A stretch of DNA of 64,000 bases from Desulfosporosinus youngiae DSM 17734 (GTDB lineage: Bacteria; Bacillota; Desulfitobacteriia; Desulfitobacteriales; Desulfitobacteriaceae), in contig NZ_CM001441.1 of assembly GCF_000244895.1 (NCBI RefSeq), positions 3,678,226 through 3,742,225 on the forward strand, written 5' to 3'. This document shows positions 1 through 8,016 of the stretch, piece after piece. Each line of letters starts with the position of its first letter. Position 1 is the first letter of the stretch. The translations under genes and the position numbers were made by a program. Below the pieces are notes generated by a model. That model was given only the letters and a program-made list of their open reading frames with translations, was not told the origin of the DNA and ran no database searches.

Positions 1-624
1 ATTGGCACACTGAAAACAGATTTCCACCACTTCCCTGACATTGGGAGTAAGCCGGCATTTGGCATGCATTTCCAGAAATTCACGAACCGTCAGGTCCATG
101 ACGAAATTCATATTCTGGGAAAGCTGGGCCACCAGCTTCCCTTCCATCTCGAAGCGCTGAAGATCCTCCAGTTCGGCCCCATTGACCAGGATTCTCCGGC
201 CGGTGAGGGTATCTCCCTGGGCCAGGCACTCGATGTCATTAAGCAGCCGGCTTTTCCCTGAGCCGGTGGGCCCCACAATGCTGATGATTTCCCCGGCTGA
301 GATGGTAAGACTGACCGTTTCCGGTGCCTTGGCTTTATTCCAGCCGCCGATGATTGTCAGGGACTTTACCCCTTCCAGCACATTCTCTTTGGGGGTAAAC
401 TGCTCAAGAAATACACAAAAATCCTGTAAGGCCCCAAACCGGTCCAAGCCGAATTCAGCCAGGACTTCGTCGTCCACCTCCAGCAAGGCCTGGGAGAAAG
501 TCAGCTCTTTCGCTAAATTATTCAGCCGGAAATTCGCCAGGAAGTCCCGGCCGATGGGGTATTCCTGCAAAACCTCCTGCAGGGATTTACTGTCGAGGAG
601 GGTCATAAAATCTTGTGCCGTCAT
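1..624 (-). CDS. ABC-type ATP-binding protein with N-terminal extension (partial, runs off left edge)
   Basis: The reading frame is open from an ATG at 624 to the window edge, giving 208 residues of N-terminal sequence. Residues 1 to about 100 form a non-ABC extension rich in Leu and Glu. A typical ABC half then follows with Walker A GPTGSGKS near residue 120 and a Q-loop-like LSQNMNFVMDLTVREF. The signature motif and Walker B would lie beyond the window. The ATG overlaps the stop of the upstream GTPase gene by 4 bp (ATGA), so the two are translationally coupled. Substrate unknown. The N-terminal segment faintly recalls small DUF1858-type domains, but that is a guess. Confidence 0.85.
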   Translation of the reverse strand, partial: MTAQDFMTLLDSKSLQEVLQEYPIGRDFLANFRLNNLAKELTFSQALLEVDDEVLAEFGLDRFGALQDFCVFLEQFTPKENVLEGVKSLTIIGGWNKAKAPETVSLTISAGEIISIVGPTGSGKSRLLNDIECLAQGDTLTGRRILVNGAELEDLQRFEMEGKLVAQLSQNMNFVMDLTVREFLEMHAKCRLTPNVREVVEICFQCAN

Positions 625-1313
625 ACTTCTTTAAACTCCATCTTCTTCATCATTCCCATCTGATAAGGGGTTCCGATTTTAATTTCCCCGGTGCAATAAG
701 AGCAGATGGCGGCAGGGGTGGTGAAGCGCAGCTTCATATCCCTGAGACTCCGGATCTCTCCGGCCTCCTGCAGATATTTCGCCAGAATAAAGGCCCCCTG
801 CCCGGTTATCCCATTGACAAAAATCACCTTAGCCCCTGAATTCACCTGCCGGATATTGAAGGCAAAGACCTCCCGTTCTGCCTGAGAAACAATATCCCCT
901 TTGGTCACAACCACAATATCCGCATATTTGAGCATTGGACCGATTTTGCGGGGAGTATTGACTCCGGACAAATTATCAATCACACAGACCGCCGGAATCC
1001 TTTGAATATAAGGGGAACAGCGGTTGCAAAGACCTGCGCTCTCCGTAATGAGAAGCTCAAAACCAGACTGGACTCCCCATTGTACCGCATCTTCAATATT
1101 GCTTACGAAATAATGATCCGGACATACCTTTCCGGAAAACCCGGTTTGCACAGGGACTCCTGCCTCTTCATAGCTGAGATTGTCAAAGGAAGTCAGGCAG
1201 TCAAATTTCACCACCCCGATGCTGCCTCGGGCACGGTTCATACATTGGATCAGCTTAAGTATGACGGATGTCTTGCCTGAAGAAGGCGGACCCGCAACTG
1301 TGATCAGCTTCAT
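621..1313 (-). CDS. P-loop GTPase of the HypB/UreG/CobW-like type
   Basis: A 230-residue protein opening with MKLITVAGPPSSGKTS, a Walker A loop at residues 9-16. Later come a Walker-B-like ITESAGLC and the guanine-specificity-like VVTKGD. Two cysteine pairs (CNRC near residue 98 and CSYC near 205) could bind a metal or cluster. This is the architecture of SIMIBI-class GTPases that insert nickel or other metals or mature metalloenzymes. It is the first gene of a minus-strand pair with the ABC ATPase (4-bp overlap) and diverges from the metal-chelate importer at 1614. Role in metallocentre maturation is inferred from family and neighbours; the target enzyme is unknown. Confidence 0.8.
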   Translation of the reverse strand: MKLITVAGPPSSGKTSVILKLIQCMNRARGSIGVVKFDCLTSFDNLSYEEAGVPVQTGFSGKVCPDHYFVSNIEDAVQWGVQSGFELLITESAGLCNRCSPYIQRIPAVCVIDNLSGVNTPRKIGPMLKYADIVVVTKGDIVSQAEREVFAFNIRQVNSGAKVIFVNGITGQGAFILAKYLQEAGEIRSLRDMKLRFTTPAAICSYCTGEIKIGTPYQMGMMKKMEFKEV

Positions 1314-1343
1314 AACAACCTCCTGCCGTTTCCGTCAATTTAG

Positions 1344-1450
1344 TTATGTTTGTTTTTATTATGTCGTTATTCATTATATTTAATTTATACATTTATCAGC
1401 CCCATGTCCAGTTTATTTATATTTGTTTTTATTTGTTTATTTTTGTTTAT
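1344..1450. repeat. T-rich phased direct repeats in divergent promoter region
   Basis: The 300-bp divergent intergenic region holds a repeated T-rich motif, TTATRTTTGTTTTTAT, at 1344-1359 and 1417-1432. A run of related 5-6 base units (TTTAT, ATTTG, TTTTT, ATTTG) continues to 1450. The second block ends just upstream of the -35 element at 1466. It could be a regulator-binding array or an UP-element-like activating tract; nothing identifies the protein. Confidence 0.5.
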
Positions 1451-1465
1451 ATTTACTTATGTTGG

Positions 1466-1494
1466 TTGACAAAGTTTTCCTCCCCTTGTATAAT
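1466..1494 (+). promoter_or_regulatory. Consensus sigma-A promoter of the FecCD importer operon
   Basis: TTGACA at 1466-1471, a 17-base spacer and TATAAT at 1489-1494 exactly match the housekeeping consensus. The importer's first gene starts 119 bp downstream, leaving a leader of about 110 nt. A perfect promoter this close to a repeat array suggests that control is by repression. Confidence 0.85.
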
Positions 1495-1613
1495 TTTTAA
1501 CAAATCAGACGATCCCTTATCTTCAGCCGTCTTTCTTCTATAAGGACCCAATCCCTGCATGTTACTTTTGCATGTGCATTTTTAGAACAGATTTTTGAGA
1601 AGGCGGTAAACAT

Positions 1614-2627
1614 ATGGGGAAACTAAATCGGAATAACGTAGTGGTCTTGAGTCTGGGCATTCTGCTTATTTTCTCAATCATCATCTCCATTCGGCTTGGC
1701 CGCTACCCTATCCCTGTCCAGGAACTCCTGGGAATCCTGCTTTCGAAATTTTACCCCATAGAGAAATTTTGGCCCGAACAAGTTGAAATTGTTTTGCTCA
1801 ACATCAGGCTGCCGCGCATCCTTTTAGCCTGCCTGGTAGGCTGCTGTCTGTCCGCTGCGGGCGCAGCCTATCAAGGGGTTTTTCAAAACCCTATGGCGGC
1901 TCCGGATGTCTTGGGCGCCTCTCAGGGAGCTGCCTTTGGAGCTGCTTTGGCGATCCTCTGTTACGGCAACAGCACCCTTATTACCCTTAGCGCCTTTTTC
2001 TTCTCACTTTTGACGGTGGCTTTAGTGTATCTGATCAGTCAGCGTACCAGAGGAAAAACCATTCTGGCTTTAGTTCTGTCGGGGATCATGATCAGTTCAC
2101 TCTTCTCCGCAGGTACATCCTTTATCAAATTGGTGGCTGATCCTACCGATCAGCTTCCCGCCATCACCTATTGGCTGATGGGAAGCCTGGCAGGGGCAAA
2201 GTTCAGGGATGTTTTATTCTCCATAATCCCCATGAGTCTGGGGCTTATCCCTTTGCTTCTCTTGCGCTGGCGGCTGAATGTTCTCACTTTAGGGGACGAT
2301 GATGCCAGGACCATAGGCGTCAATGCCCGGAAAATCCGCCTGTTGATTATCATCTGCGCCACCTTTGTCACGGCAGCCAGCGTATCCGTAAGCGGCGTAA
2401 TCGGCTGGGTAGGCCTGGTCATCCCTCATTTGGCCAGAAAGCTGGTGGGAAACAATTTTAACCATCTTATGCCGGCCACCATGTTATTCGGCGCCATCTT
2501 CCTCTTGCTTGTGGATAATTTCTCAAGAAATCTCTTTACAACCGAAATTCCTCTGGGAATACTCACTGCTTTTATCGGGGCGCCCTTTTTCATCTATTTG
2601 ATTACCCGAAAGGGGGAAAGCTTTTGA
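1614..2627 (+). CDS. FecCD/BtuC-family ABC importer permease
   Basis: A 337-residue polytopic protein with about nine or ten hydrophobic segments, typical length for the family. The family hallmarks are visible: RLPRILLACLVGCCLSAAGA near residue 65, NPMAAPDVLGASQGAAFG near 95, and the cytoplasmic coupling region GLVIPHLARKLVG near 270. It would form the membrane channel for an iron-siderophore, cobalamin or molybdate-type substrate. The start is supported by GAAGGCGG seven bases upstream of the ATG. The ATPase gene overlaps its stop by 4 bp. Confidence 0.93.
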   Translation: MGKLNRNNVVVLSLGILLIFSIIISIRLGRYPIPVQELLGILLSKFYPIEKFWPEQVEIVLLNIRLPRILLACLVGCCLSAAGAAYQGVFQNPMAAPDVLGASQGAAFGAALAILCYGNSTLITLSAFFFSLLTVALVYLISQRTRGKTILALVLSGIMISSLFSAGTSFIKLVADPTDQLPAITYWLMGSLAGAKFRDVLFSIIPMSLGLIPLLLLRWRLNVLTLGDDDARTIGVNARKIRLLIIICATFVTAASVSVSGVIGWVGLVIPHLARKLVGNNFNHLMPATMLFGAIFLLLVDNFSRNLFTTEIPLGILTAFIGAPFFIYLITRKGESF

Positions 2628-3430
2628 GTATTGAAGTTGCCAATCTAAGTTTCAGCTACGGGGACCGGCTTATTCTCGATGGGATCAGCTTTGTTGCCAG
2701 GGACAAGGAATTATTATCTATCCTGGGGCCGAATGGTACAGGAAAAAGCACCCTGTTTCGTTGTATCCTCGGGTTGCTTAGCAAGTATCAAGGGCAAGCC
2801 CTTTTGAACGGCATTGATCTTCGCAGTTTTGGAATCAAGGAAATGGCCAAGGTCATTGCCTATATCCCCCAATCCCACTATCCTTCCTTTAACTATACGG
2901 TCCTGGATATGGTTCTCATGGGCACCACCGTTCAGGTATCCGCTATTTCCAGCCCCGGCAGCAAGCAGCGCAAACTTGCGGAGTCTGCCTTGGAACGCCT
3001 TGGCATCGCTCATTTAAAGGAGCGGGGCTACACCCGGATCAGCGGTGGAGAACGGCAGCTGGTTTTAATGGCCCGGGCCTTGGTCCAGGAAGCCAGAATT
3101 CTGATCCTGGATGAACCTACTGCCAATCTGGACTTCGGCAACCAAATCCGGGTCCTCACTCAGATAAAATCCTTGACTAAAGAAGGGTATACCATTATCC
3201 AATCCACTCATAATCCGGATCAGACCTTTTTATTTTCGGACAGAGTCATGGCGATGAAGGATGGCAGGATTCTGGCTCTGGGCCCCCCCTGCCAGGTGTT
3301 TACCCAGGAGCTGATTCAGCGGCTCTACGGAATAGAAGTTGAGCTGCAGAGCCTCTACGAAGACAAAGCCAGAGTCTGTATTCCCAAGAGCATTATCGCA
3401 GAGGATGATCAGCAGCGGTTTTGCTCTTAA
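2624..3430 (+). CDS. FecE/BtuD-type ABC importer ATPase
   Basis: A 268-residue ABC ATPase with Walker A GPNGTGKS (residues 37-44), signature ISGGERQLV, Walker B ILILDEPTANLD and an H-loop STH. It powers the permease encoded just upstream. Translation starts at TTG 2624, overlapping the permease stop (TTGA), with AGGGGG upstream as ribosome binding site. This coupling keeps the two subunits at matched levels. The C-terminal extension of about 40 residues after the H-loop region is ordinary for the family. Confidence 0.93.
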   Translation: MSIEVANLSFSYGDRLILDGISFVARDKELLSILGPNGTGKSTLFRCILGLLSKYQGQALLNGIDLRSFGIKEMAKVIAYIPQSHYPSFNYTVLDMVLMGTTVQVSAISSPGSKQRKLAESALERLGIAHLKERGYTRISGGERQLVLMARALVQEARILILDEPTANLDFGNQIRVLTQIKSLTKEGYTIIQSTHNPDQTFLFSDRVMAMKDGRILALGPPCQVFTQELIQRLYGIEVELQSLYEDKARVCIPKSIIAEDDQQRFCS

Positions 3431-3462
3431 CCTAAAAAAGTGAAGATTAAGGAGGACTTCCC

Positions 3463-4575
3463 ATGAAAAAGAAACTTGTCGCAATGCTTCTGGCTGTTTG
3501 TCTGACCCTGACCATGACAACCGCCTGCGGCAAACTCACCGGCGGGCCCAGCCAGCCAGCCTCCGCGCCCGTCAATGACGCTGAGGCTGATAAAGCAACG
3601 GTCATTTTTACGGATTCAGCCGGGCGGGTCGTTGAGATCCCTAAGAATATTACCCGCGTTGTCCCTTCCGGCTCTATGGCTCAAATCGTCCTTTTTGCCT
3701 TAGCCCCGGATATGTTTGTCGGGCTTTCCGGGAAATGGGCCCCGGCAGCCGAGCCCTATCTTGATACTCAATACTACAATCTTCCCGTTCTGGGCCAGCT
3801 GTACGGAAGCGAGGATCTGAATCTTGAGGAAATCGCCAAGGTTAATCCTCAGGTTATTATCGACGTGGGGGATCCCAAATCCACCATCGTGAAAGATATG
3901 GATGCTCTCACGAAACAGGTGGGCATTCCCGCCGTCCATATCACCGCAACTACAGAAACCATGGGCGATGCTTACCGGATGCTGGGCAAGCTGCTGGGCA
4001 GGGAGAAAGAAGCCGAAGTTCTTGCTCAGTACTGCGAAGAAATCAAGAAAAATACCGCTGATATTATGAAAAAGGTCGGGGAAGACGGCAAAGCCAATCT
4101 CATCTATTGTTTGGGTGACAAAGGACTTAATGTCCTGGCCAAAGACTCATTCCACGCCGAGATCCTTGATCAGATCAGCAACAATGTGGCAGTGGTAAAC
4201 GATATTTCCAGCAAAGGGACAGGAAATCCGGTGGATCTGGAACAGATCATCCTGTGGAACCCGGATGTGATCATCTTTGCTCCCGACAGCATTTACAGCA
4301 CTGTTGCCCAGGAAAAGTCCTGGCAGACATTAAAGGCAATCCAGAATGGCAAGTATTACGAAGTGCCCCTTGGACCTTATAACTGGATGGGCTTTCCTCC
4401 CTCAGTCAACCGCTATATGGGCATGATTTGGATTACTCAGCTGCTCTATCCCGAACAAGCCCAATATGATCTCTATAAAGAAGCGGCCCGTTATTATGAG
4501 TTATTCTATCACTCCAAATTGACGGAGGCTCAATACAAGGCTTTGGTGGCCAATTCGATTTTGGCTGCAAAATAA
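3463..4575 (+). CDS. Substrate-binding lipoprotein of the FecCD-type importer (possible MolA-like molybdate/tungstate binder)
   Basis: A 370-residue class III periplasmic-binding-protein fold. The signal peptide ends at TMTTAC, with Cys22 as the likely lipidation site. ITRVVPSGSMAQIVLFALAP and the metal-chelate-binding halves fit TroA/FecB-like folds. The C-terminal PLGPYNWMGFPPSVNRYMG resembles the MolA-like branch of this superfamily, which takes molybdate or tungstate. The neighbouring molybdoenzymes make that substrate plausible. That assignment is inference; a ferric chelate or corrinoid is also possible. A strong AAGGAGG precedes the ATG and the gene follows the ATPase by 32 bp. Confidence 0.88.
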   Translation: MKKKLVAMLLAVCLTLTMTTACGKLTGGPSQPASAPVNDAEADKATVIFTDSAGRVVEIPKNITRVVPSGSMAQIVLFALAPDMFVGLSGKWAPAAEPYLDTQYYNLPVLGQLYGSEDLNLEEIAKVNPQVIIDVGDPKSTIVKDMDALTKQVGIPAVHITATTETMGDAYRMLGKLLGREKEAEVLAQYCEEIKKNTADIMKKVGEDGKANLIYCLGDKGLNVLAKDSFHAEILDQISNNVAVVNDISSKGTGNPVDLEQIILWNPDVIIFAPDSIYSTVAQEKSWQTLKAIQNGKYYEVPLGPYNWMGFPPSVNRYMGMIWITQLLYPEQAQYDLYKEAARYYELFYHSKLTEAQYKALVANSILAAK

Positions 4576-4765
4576 GCCCTCCGGCTATGAAAGGCAAAGT
4601 TCGTTTTATAAAAACGTTATCGTTCCATAACCACAGCATCACAAAAATAGAGACATCACCGGCAACCTGAGCAATTGCCCGCATGCAATAATAACAGTTT
4701 GAGATGCCTTTACTCTTAATCTCTTCTTAAGTTGATGGTTGCGTTACCCCCTTCCCTAAATCGAA

Positions 4766-4790
4766 TGGCCAAGTGCTTAGCACTTGGCCA
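4766..4790 (-). terminator. Perfect inverted repeat overlapping the end of the PghP-like gene
   Basis: A 12-bp perfect inverted repeat (arms TGGCCAAGTGCT and AGCACTTGGCCA around one base) contains the stop codon of the minus-strand gene ending at 4777. It also lies downstream of the importer operon, so it could terminate both convergent transcripts. The U-tract is weak on either strand. Confidence 0.55.
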
Positions 4791-5382
4791 CTTTTGTACT
4801 TTGTTCCCAGGTTTTAATCATTGATTTGATCGTATCAATAAACCGAATTCTGCATTCCGTATCTTGGACGATTCTTTTTCTCAAGGCAAAACTAATTTCT
4901 AATTGTACACCTTTACCGGTACATCCTCTGTTACATATATTAGTGGCTCGTACACCACTATATTTTTGCTCACTTTCTTTTACCTGAAAACTGCTGCGTT
5001 GAAGTGCAATTCGCAATTCGTTACCTAATGTTAAATCTAAGCCGCCAATCATTATGAATTCGTCAATAGAATTTTTTAAGCCGTGAATAGTCAACACTAT
5101 TTGGGCTCGCCGCAAACCTTTTAGCAGCGAAGGTTCATCAAAGTTATGACTTGTAATGTGAAGTTTCCGAACACCTGCATCCTTAATGCCTTCAAAAGCA
5201 TACCACGCGAAATCATCCCCTGCTATCCATTGTGCAATTTCAGATGTATAGGGTTCAATGTTCCCGCCATGGGGAGCAATGATCAAGACTGAATGCCAAT
5301 TATCGCTGGTTTTTATCTGATAATCCCGTCCTTCTTGCTCATGCAAGTTCAACTCCTGAAAATTCAAATAGGTATCAGGCAT
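4777..5382 (-). CDS. Poly-gamma-glutamate hydrolase family protein (PghP-like)
   Basis: A 201-residue protein related to the zinc-dependent poly-gamma-glutamate hydrolases first known from Bacillus phages. Key blocks are IIAPHGGNIEP near residue 34, LTIHGLK near 97 and CNRGCTGKGVQLEIS near 153, which carry the His, Glu and Asn/Arg residues of the carboxypeptidase-like active site. It has no signal peptide, so it probably acts in the cytosol or is released by lysis. The start has AGGAGG nine bases upstream. The last codons sit in an inverted repeat. Likely role is degrading a glutamyl polymer; the true substrate here is unknown. Confidence 0.85.
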   Translation of the reverse strand: MPDTYLNFQELNLHEQEGRDYQIKTSDNWHSVLIIAPHGGNIEPYTSEIAQWIAGDDFAWYAFEGIKDAGVRKLHITSHNFDEPSLLKGLRRAQIVLTIHGLKNSIDEFIMIGGLDLTLGNELRIALQRSSFQVKESEQKYSGVRATNICNRGCTGKGVQLEISFALRKRIVQDTECRIRFIDTIKSMIKTWEQSTKVAKC

Positions 5383-5440
5383 TTATAGTCCTCCTAAAAC
5401 TTGTTGGTCCCTAGTCTTGTAATTCGTAAACCCCCACTCG

Positions 5441-7678
5441 TTACAAGTAGTTTGCCGTAATGGACTCCCGGCAGTTTCTCAAGTCTCCCGGCGGTCCTTC
5501 AAACAGAATCTGTCCGCCTTTGCTGCCGCCCTCAACCCCTACGTCAATAATCCAATCGGCATTGCGAATGACATCCAGGTTATGTTCTATGACAATCACG
5601 GTGTTGCCCTTGTCAACCAGACGGTCAATAATGGTCAAAATGCCGGTAATGTCGGACATATGCAGACCTGTTGTCGGCTCGTCCAGAATATAGATCCTGC
5701 CCTTTTTGCTTAACTCCTTGGCCAGCTTTAAGCGCTGGCACTCTCCGCCGGAAAGGGTGTCCAAAGGCTGCCCCAGGGTCATATAATGCAAGCCCACATC
5801 CACGATATACTTCAGCTTGTTTTTGATTTCTTTTTGGCTAAAAAACTCAACGGCTTCGGCAATGGTCATTGCCAGCACTTCAACAATAGACCCGTTATTG
5901 TACTTATACGCTGAAACCTCCTGCTTAAACCGTTTGCCGCCGCATTCCTCACAGGTGGTTGCGACTGAATCCATAAAGGAAAGATCGGTTTCTATATAAC
6001 CCCGCCCTTTACAGGCCTCACAGGCACCCTCCGAATTATAACTGAATAATCCGGCGCTGACCTTGTTTTCATCCGCAAATAATTTACGGATTTGATCCAT
6101 GATTCCCGTATAGGTCGCCGGATTGGAACGCAAATTGGCGCTGACCGCGGACTGGTCAACAATAACGGCCTCAGGATATTCTTTGGCAAAGACACCGTTG
6201 ACGAGGGTCGACTTGCCTGAACCGGCAACCCCTGTCACAACCGTGAAAATCCCTTTCGGTATTCTTAAACTGACGTTTTTCAAGTTGTGTAAAGTACTCT
6301 TTTGCGTTTCAAAGAAATCCTGGCTTCTCCTTGGCTTACTCTTAACCGGCAGGCTCCTGCCCATATATTCGCCTGTCAGGGTCTGGGATTTCAGCAAGTC
6401 GCTATAGCTGCCCTCAAACATGATCCTCCCGCCGTTTGTACCCGCTTTAGGCCCAACATCGACAATATAATCGGCAACCTTGATCACATCAGGGTCATGC
6501 TCAACCACAATCACCGTATTGCCCTTATCCCGCAATTTGACCAGCAGTTCGTTAAGCCTGTGCACATCTCTGGGGTGTAAGCCGATGCTTGGCTCATCAA
6601 AAATATACATAACATCCGTCAAGCTGCTGGTCAGATGCTTGACCATTTTAACCCGTTGGGATTCCCCGCCGGATAAGGTGGATGTTTCCCTATCCAGGCT
6701 GACATAATCAAGTCCGATTTGAATTAAATCATTCAGCCGCTCCGTTAGATTTTTGATAATCGGTTTTACCTTATGATCATTGATCGTTCGGATTAATTCC
6801 AGCAGCTCATCTACCTGCAGAGCTGTCAAATCGGCAATGGAATATCCCATGATTTTCGACGCTAACGTACTTTCGTTATAGCGTTTGCCCCCGCAGTCAT
6901 GGCATTGTTTTTCCGTTGTAAACGGTGCAATTTTCTTCTGTGATGCCTCGGATTTTTCATACTGGGTTTTGATATTCTGCCTGATAAACCGCTCGACCAG
7001 ACCTTCATAAGTGGTGTTCATTCCTTCAACGATGGCCGATTTGATTTTTTCCGGTTGATGATAGACCAGCTTGTGGTATTCCTCCGGCGAATAATCCTTA
7101 ATTTTTTTATCGCCATCAAAAAAGCCGGTTTCGGCATACATTTTCCACAGCCATGTACCGGGGGTAAAGCCCGGCAGCAAAATCGCTCCCTCGTTTAACG
7201 ACTTTTCTTGATCCAAGGCTTTGTCAAGATCCAGGGTAACCATCCTGCCGATACCCTCACAGGTCTTGCACATTCCATTGGGATCATTAAAGGAAAAATA
7301 ATGGGAAGGCCCTATCTGGGGCTCCCCGATTCGTGAAAACAGCAGCCTGAGCAAGGGATTAATATCCGTTATTGTGCCAAGGGTTGAGCGGGAGTTGCCG
7401 CCTATTCTCTTTTGATCCACAATAATCGCTAAGGATAGGTTTTCAATGGCATCAACATCGGGATGACCATACTTCGGCAAAAAACCCTGAATAAATTTGC
7501 TGAAGGTTTCATTCAATTGCCGGCCGGCTTCCTGGGCGATGGTTTCAAAGACAATGGATGACTTGCCCGAGCCTGACACGCCGGTAAAAATGCTTATCTT
7601 CTTTTTGGGAATTTTTAAACTGATATTCTTTAAGTTATTGGCACGAGCCCCGATGATTTCGATACACTCATGTTCCAT
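5441..7678 (-). CDS. Short UvrA paralogue (UvrA-like ABC ATPase, drug-resistance/repair type)
   Basis: A 745-residue tandem ABC ATPase with UvrA hallmarks: two Walker A loops (GVSGSGKS and GVAGSGKS), two signatures (LSGGESQRVKMV and LSGGECQRLKLA), and Zn-finger pairs CKTCEGIGR, CHDCGGKR, CEACKGRG and CEECGGKR. Housekeeping UvrA is about 940-960 residues, so this copy is shortened and probably lacks the UvrB-binding region. Such paralogues are linked to resistance to DNA-intercalating antibiotics. I chose ATG 7678 because AAGGAG lies just upstream; the frame is open further upstream but has no ribosome binding site there. Confidence 0.9.
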   Translation of the reverse strand: MEHECIEIIGARANNLKNISLKIPKKKISIFTGVSGSGKSSIVFETIAQEAGRQLNETFSKFIQGFLPKYGHPDVDAIENLSLAIIVDQKRIGGNSRSTLGTITDINPLLRLLFSRIGEPQIGPSHYFSFNDPNGMCKTCEGIGRMVTLDLDKALDQEKSLNEGAILLPGFTPGTWLWKMYAETGFFDGDKKIKDYSPEEYHKLVYHQPEKIKSAIVEGMNTTYEGLVERFIRQNIKTQYEKSEASQKKIAPFTTEKQCHDCGGKRYNESTLASKIMGYSIADLTALQVDELLELIRTINDHKVKPIIKNLTERLNDLIQIGLDYVSLDRETSTLSGGESQRVKMVKHLTSSLTDVMYIFDEPSIGLHPRDVHRLNELLVKLRDKGNTVIVVEHDPDVIKVADYIVDVGPKAGTNGGRIMFEGSYSDLLKSQTLTGEYMGRSLPVKSKPRRSQDFFETQKSTLHNLKNVSLRIPKGIFTVVTGVAGSGKSTLVNGVFAKEYPEAVIVDQSAVSANLRSNPATYTGIMDQIRKLFADENKVSAGLFSYNSEGACEACKGRGYIETDLSFMDSVATTCEECGGKRFKQEVSAYKYNNGSIVEVLAMTIAEAVEFFSQKEIKNKLKYIVDVGLHYMTLGQPLDTLSGGECQRLKLAKELSKKGRIYILDEPTTGLHMSDITGILTIIDRLVDKGNTVIVIEHNLDVIRNADWIIDVGVEGGSKGGQILFEGPPGDLRNCRESITANYL

Positions 7679-7769
7679 ATTCAGTCTCCTTAGATAGAAT
7701 TGGGAATCCTCTAATATTATGCCATATTTCAGGCAAAAAAACAGAAGGAATACCTCTGGATTATGCAAG

Positions 7770-7804
7770 AACAGGCATCCTTCATGCTGTGAAGGATGCC
7801 TGTT
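7770..7804 (-). promoter_or_regulatory. Strong hairpin in the UvrA-paralogue leader
   Basis: A 15-bp perfect stem (arms AACAGGCATCCTTCA and TGAAGGATGCCTGTT, 5-base loop) lies about 90 bp upstream of the uvrA-like start. On the gene's strand it has no U-run, so it may be a regulatory leader structure rather than a plain terminator. On the opposite strand it is followed by TTTTC. Confidence 0.5.
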
Positions 7805-7861
7805 TTCGTCACCCGGTGATTTCAATGTTTCGGTGGTTGTCAGCTGAGCAGGAAGAGAGCC

Positions 7862-7897
7862 TGGGTGTAAGTCAAATTCGACACTGGTGACGAATTT
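7862..7897. repeat. Short imperfect palindrome with shared flank (copy 1)
   Basis: The arms AAATTCGACACT and GGTGACGAATTT face each other at 7874-7897, preceded by TGGGTGTAAGTC. The same arrangement, TGGGTGTA, two bases, then TCAAATTCG with the CGAATTT counter-arm, recurs at 14795-14835. The 7826-8016 stretch shows nothing else recognisable. Confidence 0.4.
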
Positions 7898-8016
7898 AAA
7901 GCTTATAAACCTCTTTTGCCATACGAAGAGCCACCCAGCATCAAGGTTTGAATACCAAACTCCATGGCGAGGGCCTAATCCAGAGAATCCTCACCATCAC
8001 TTCCAGCTTCGTCCAT

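Noticed and set aside
182-634. A 150-codon plus-strand frame over the ABC ATPase
   Set aside because: It is antisense to a frame with clear Walker A and overlaps a coupled gene pair; its protein shows no motif.
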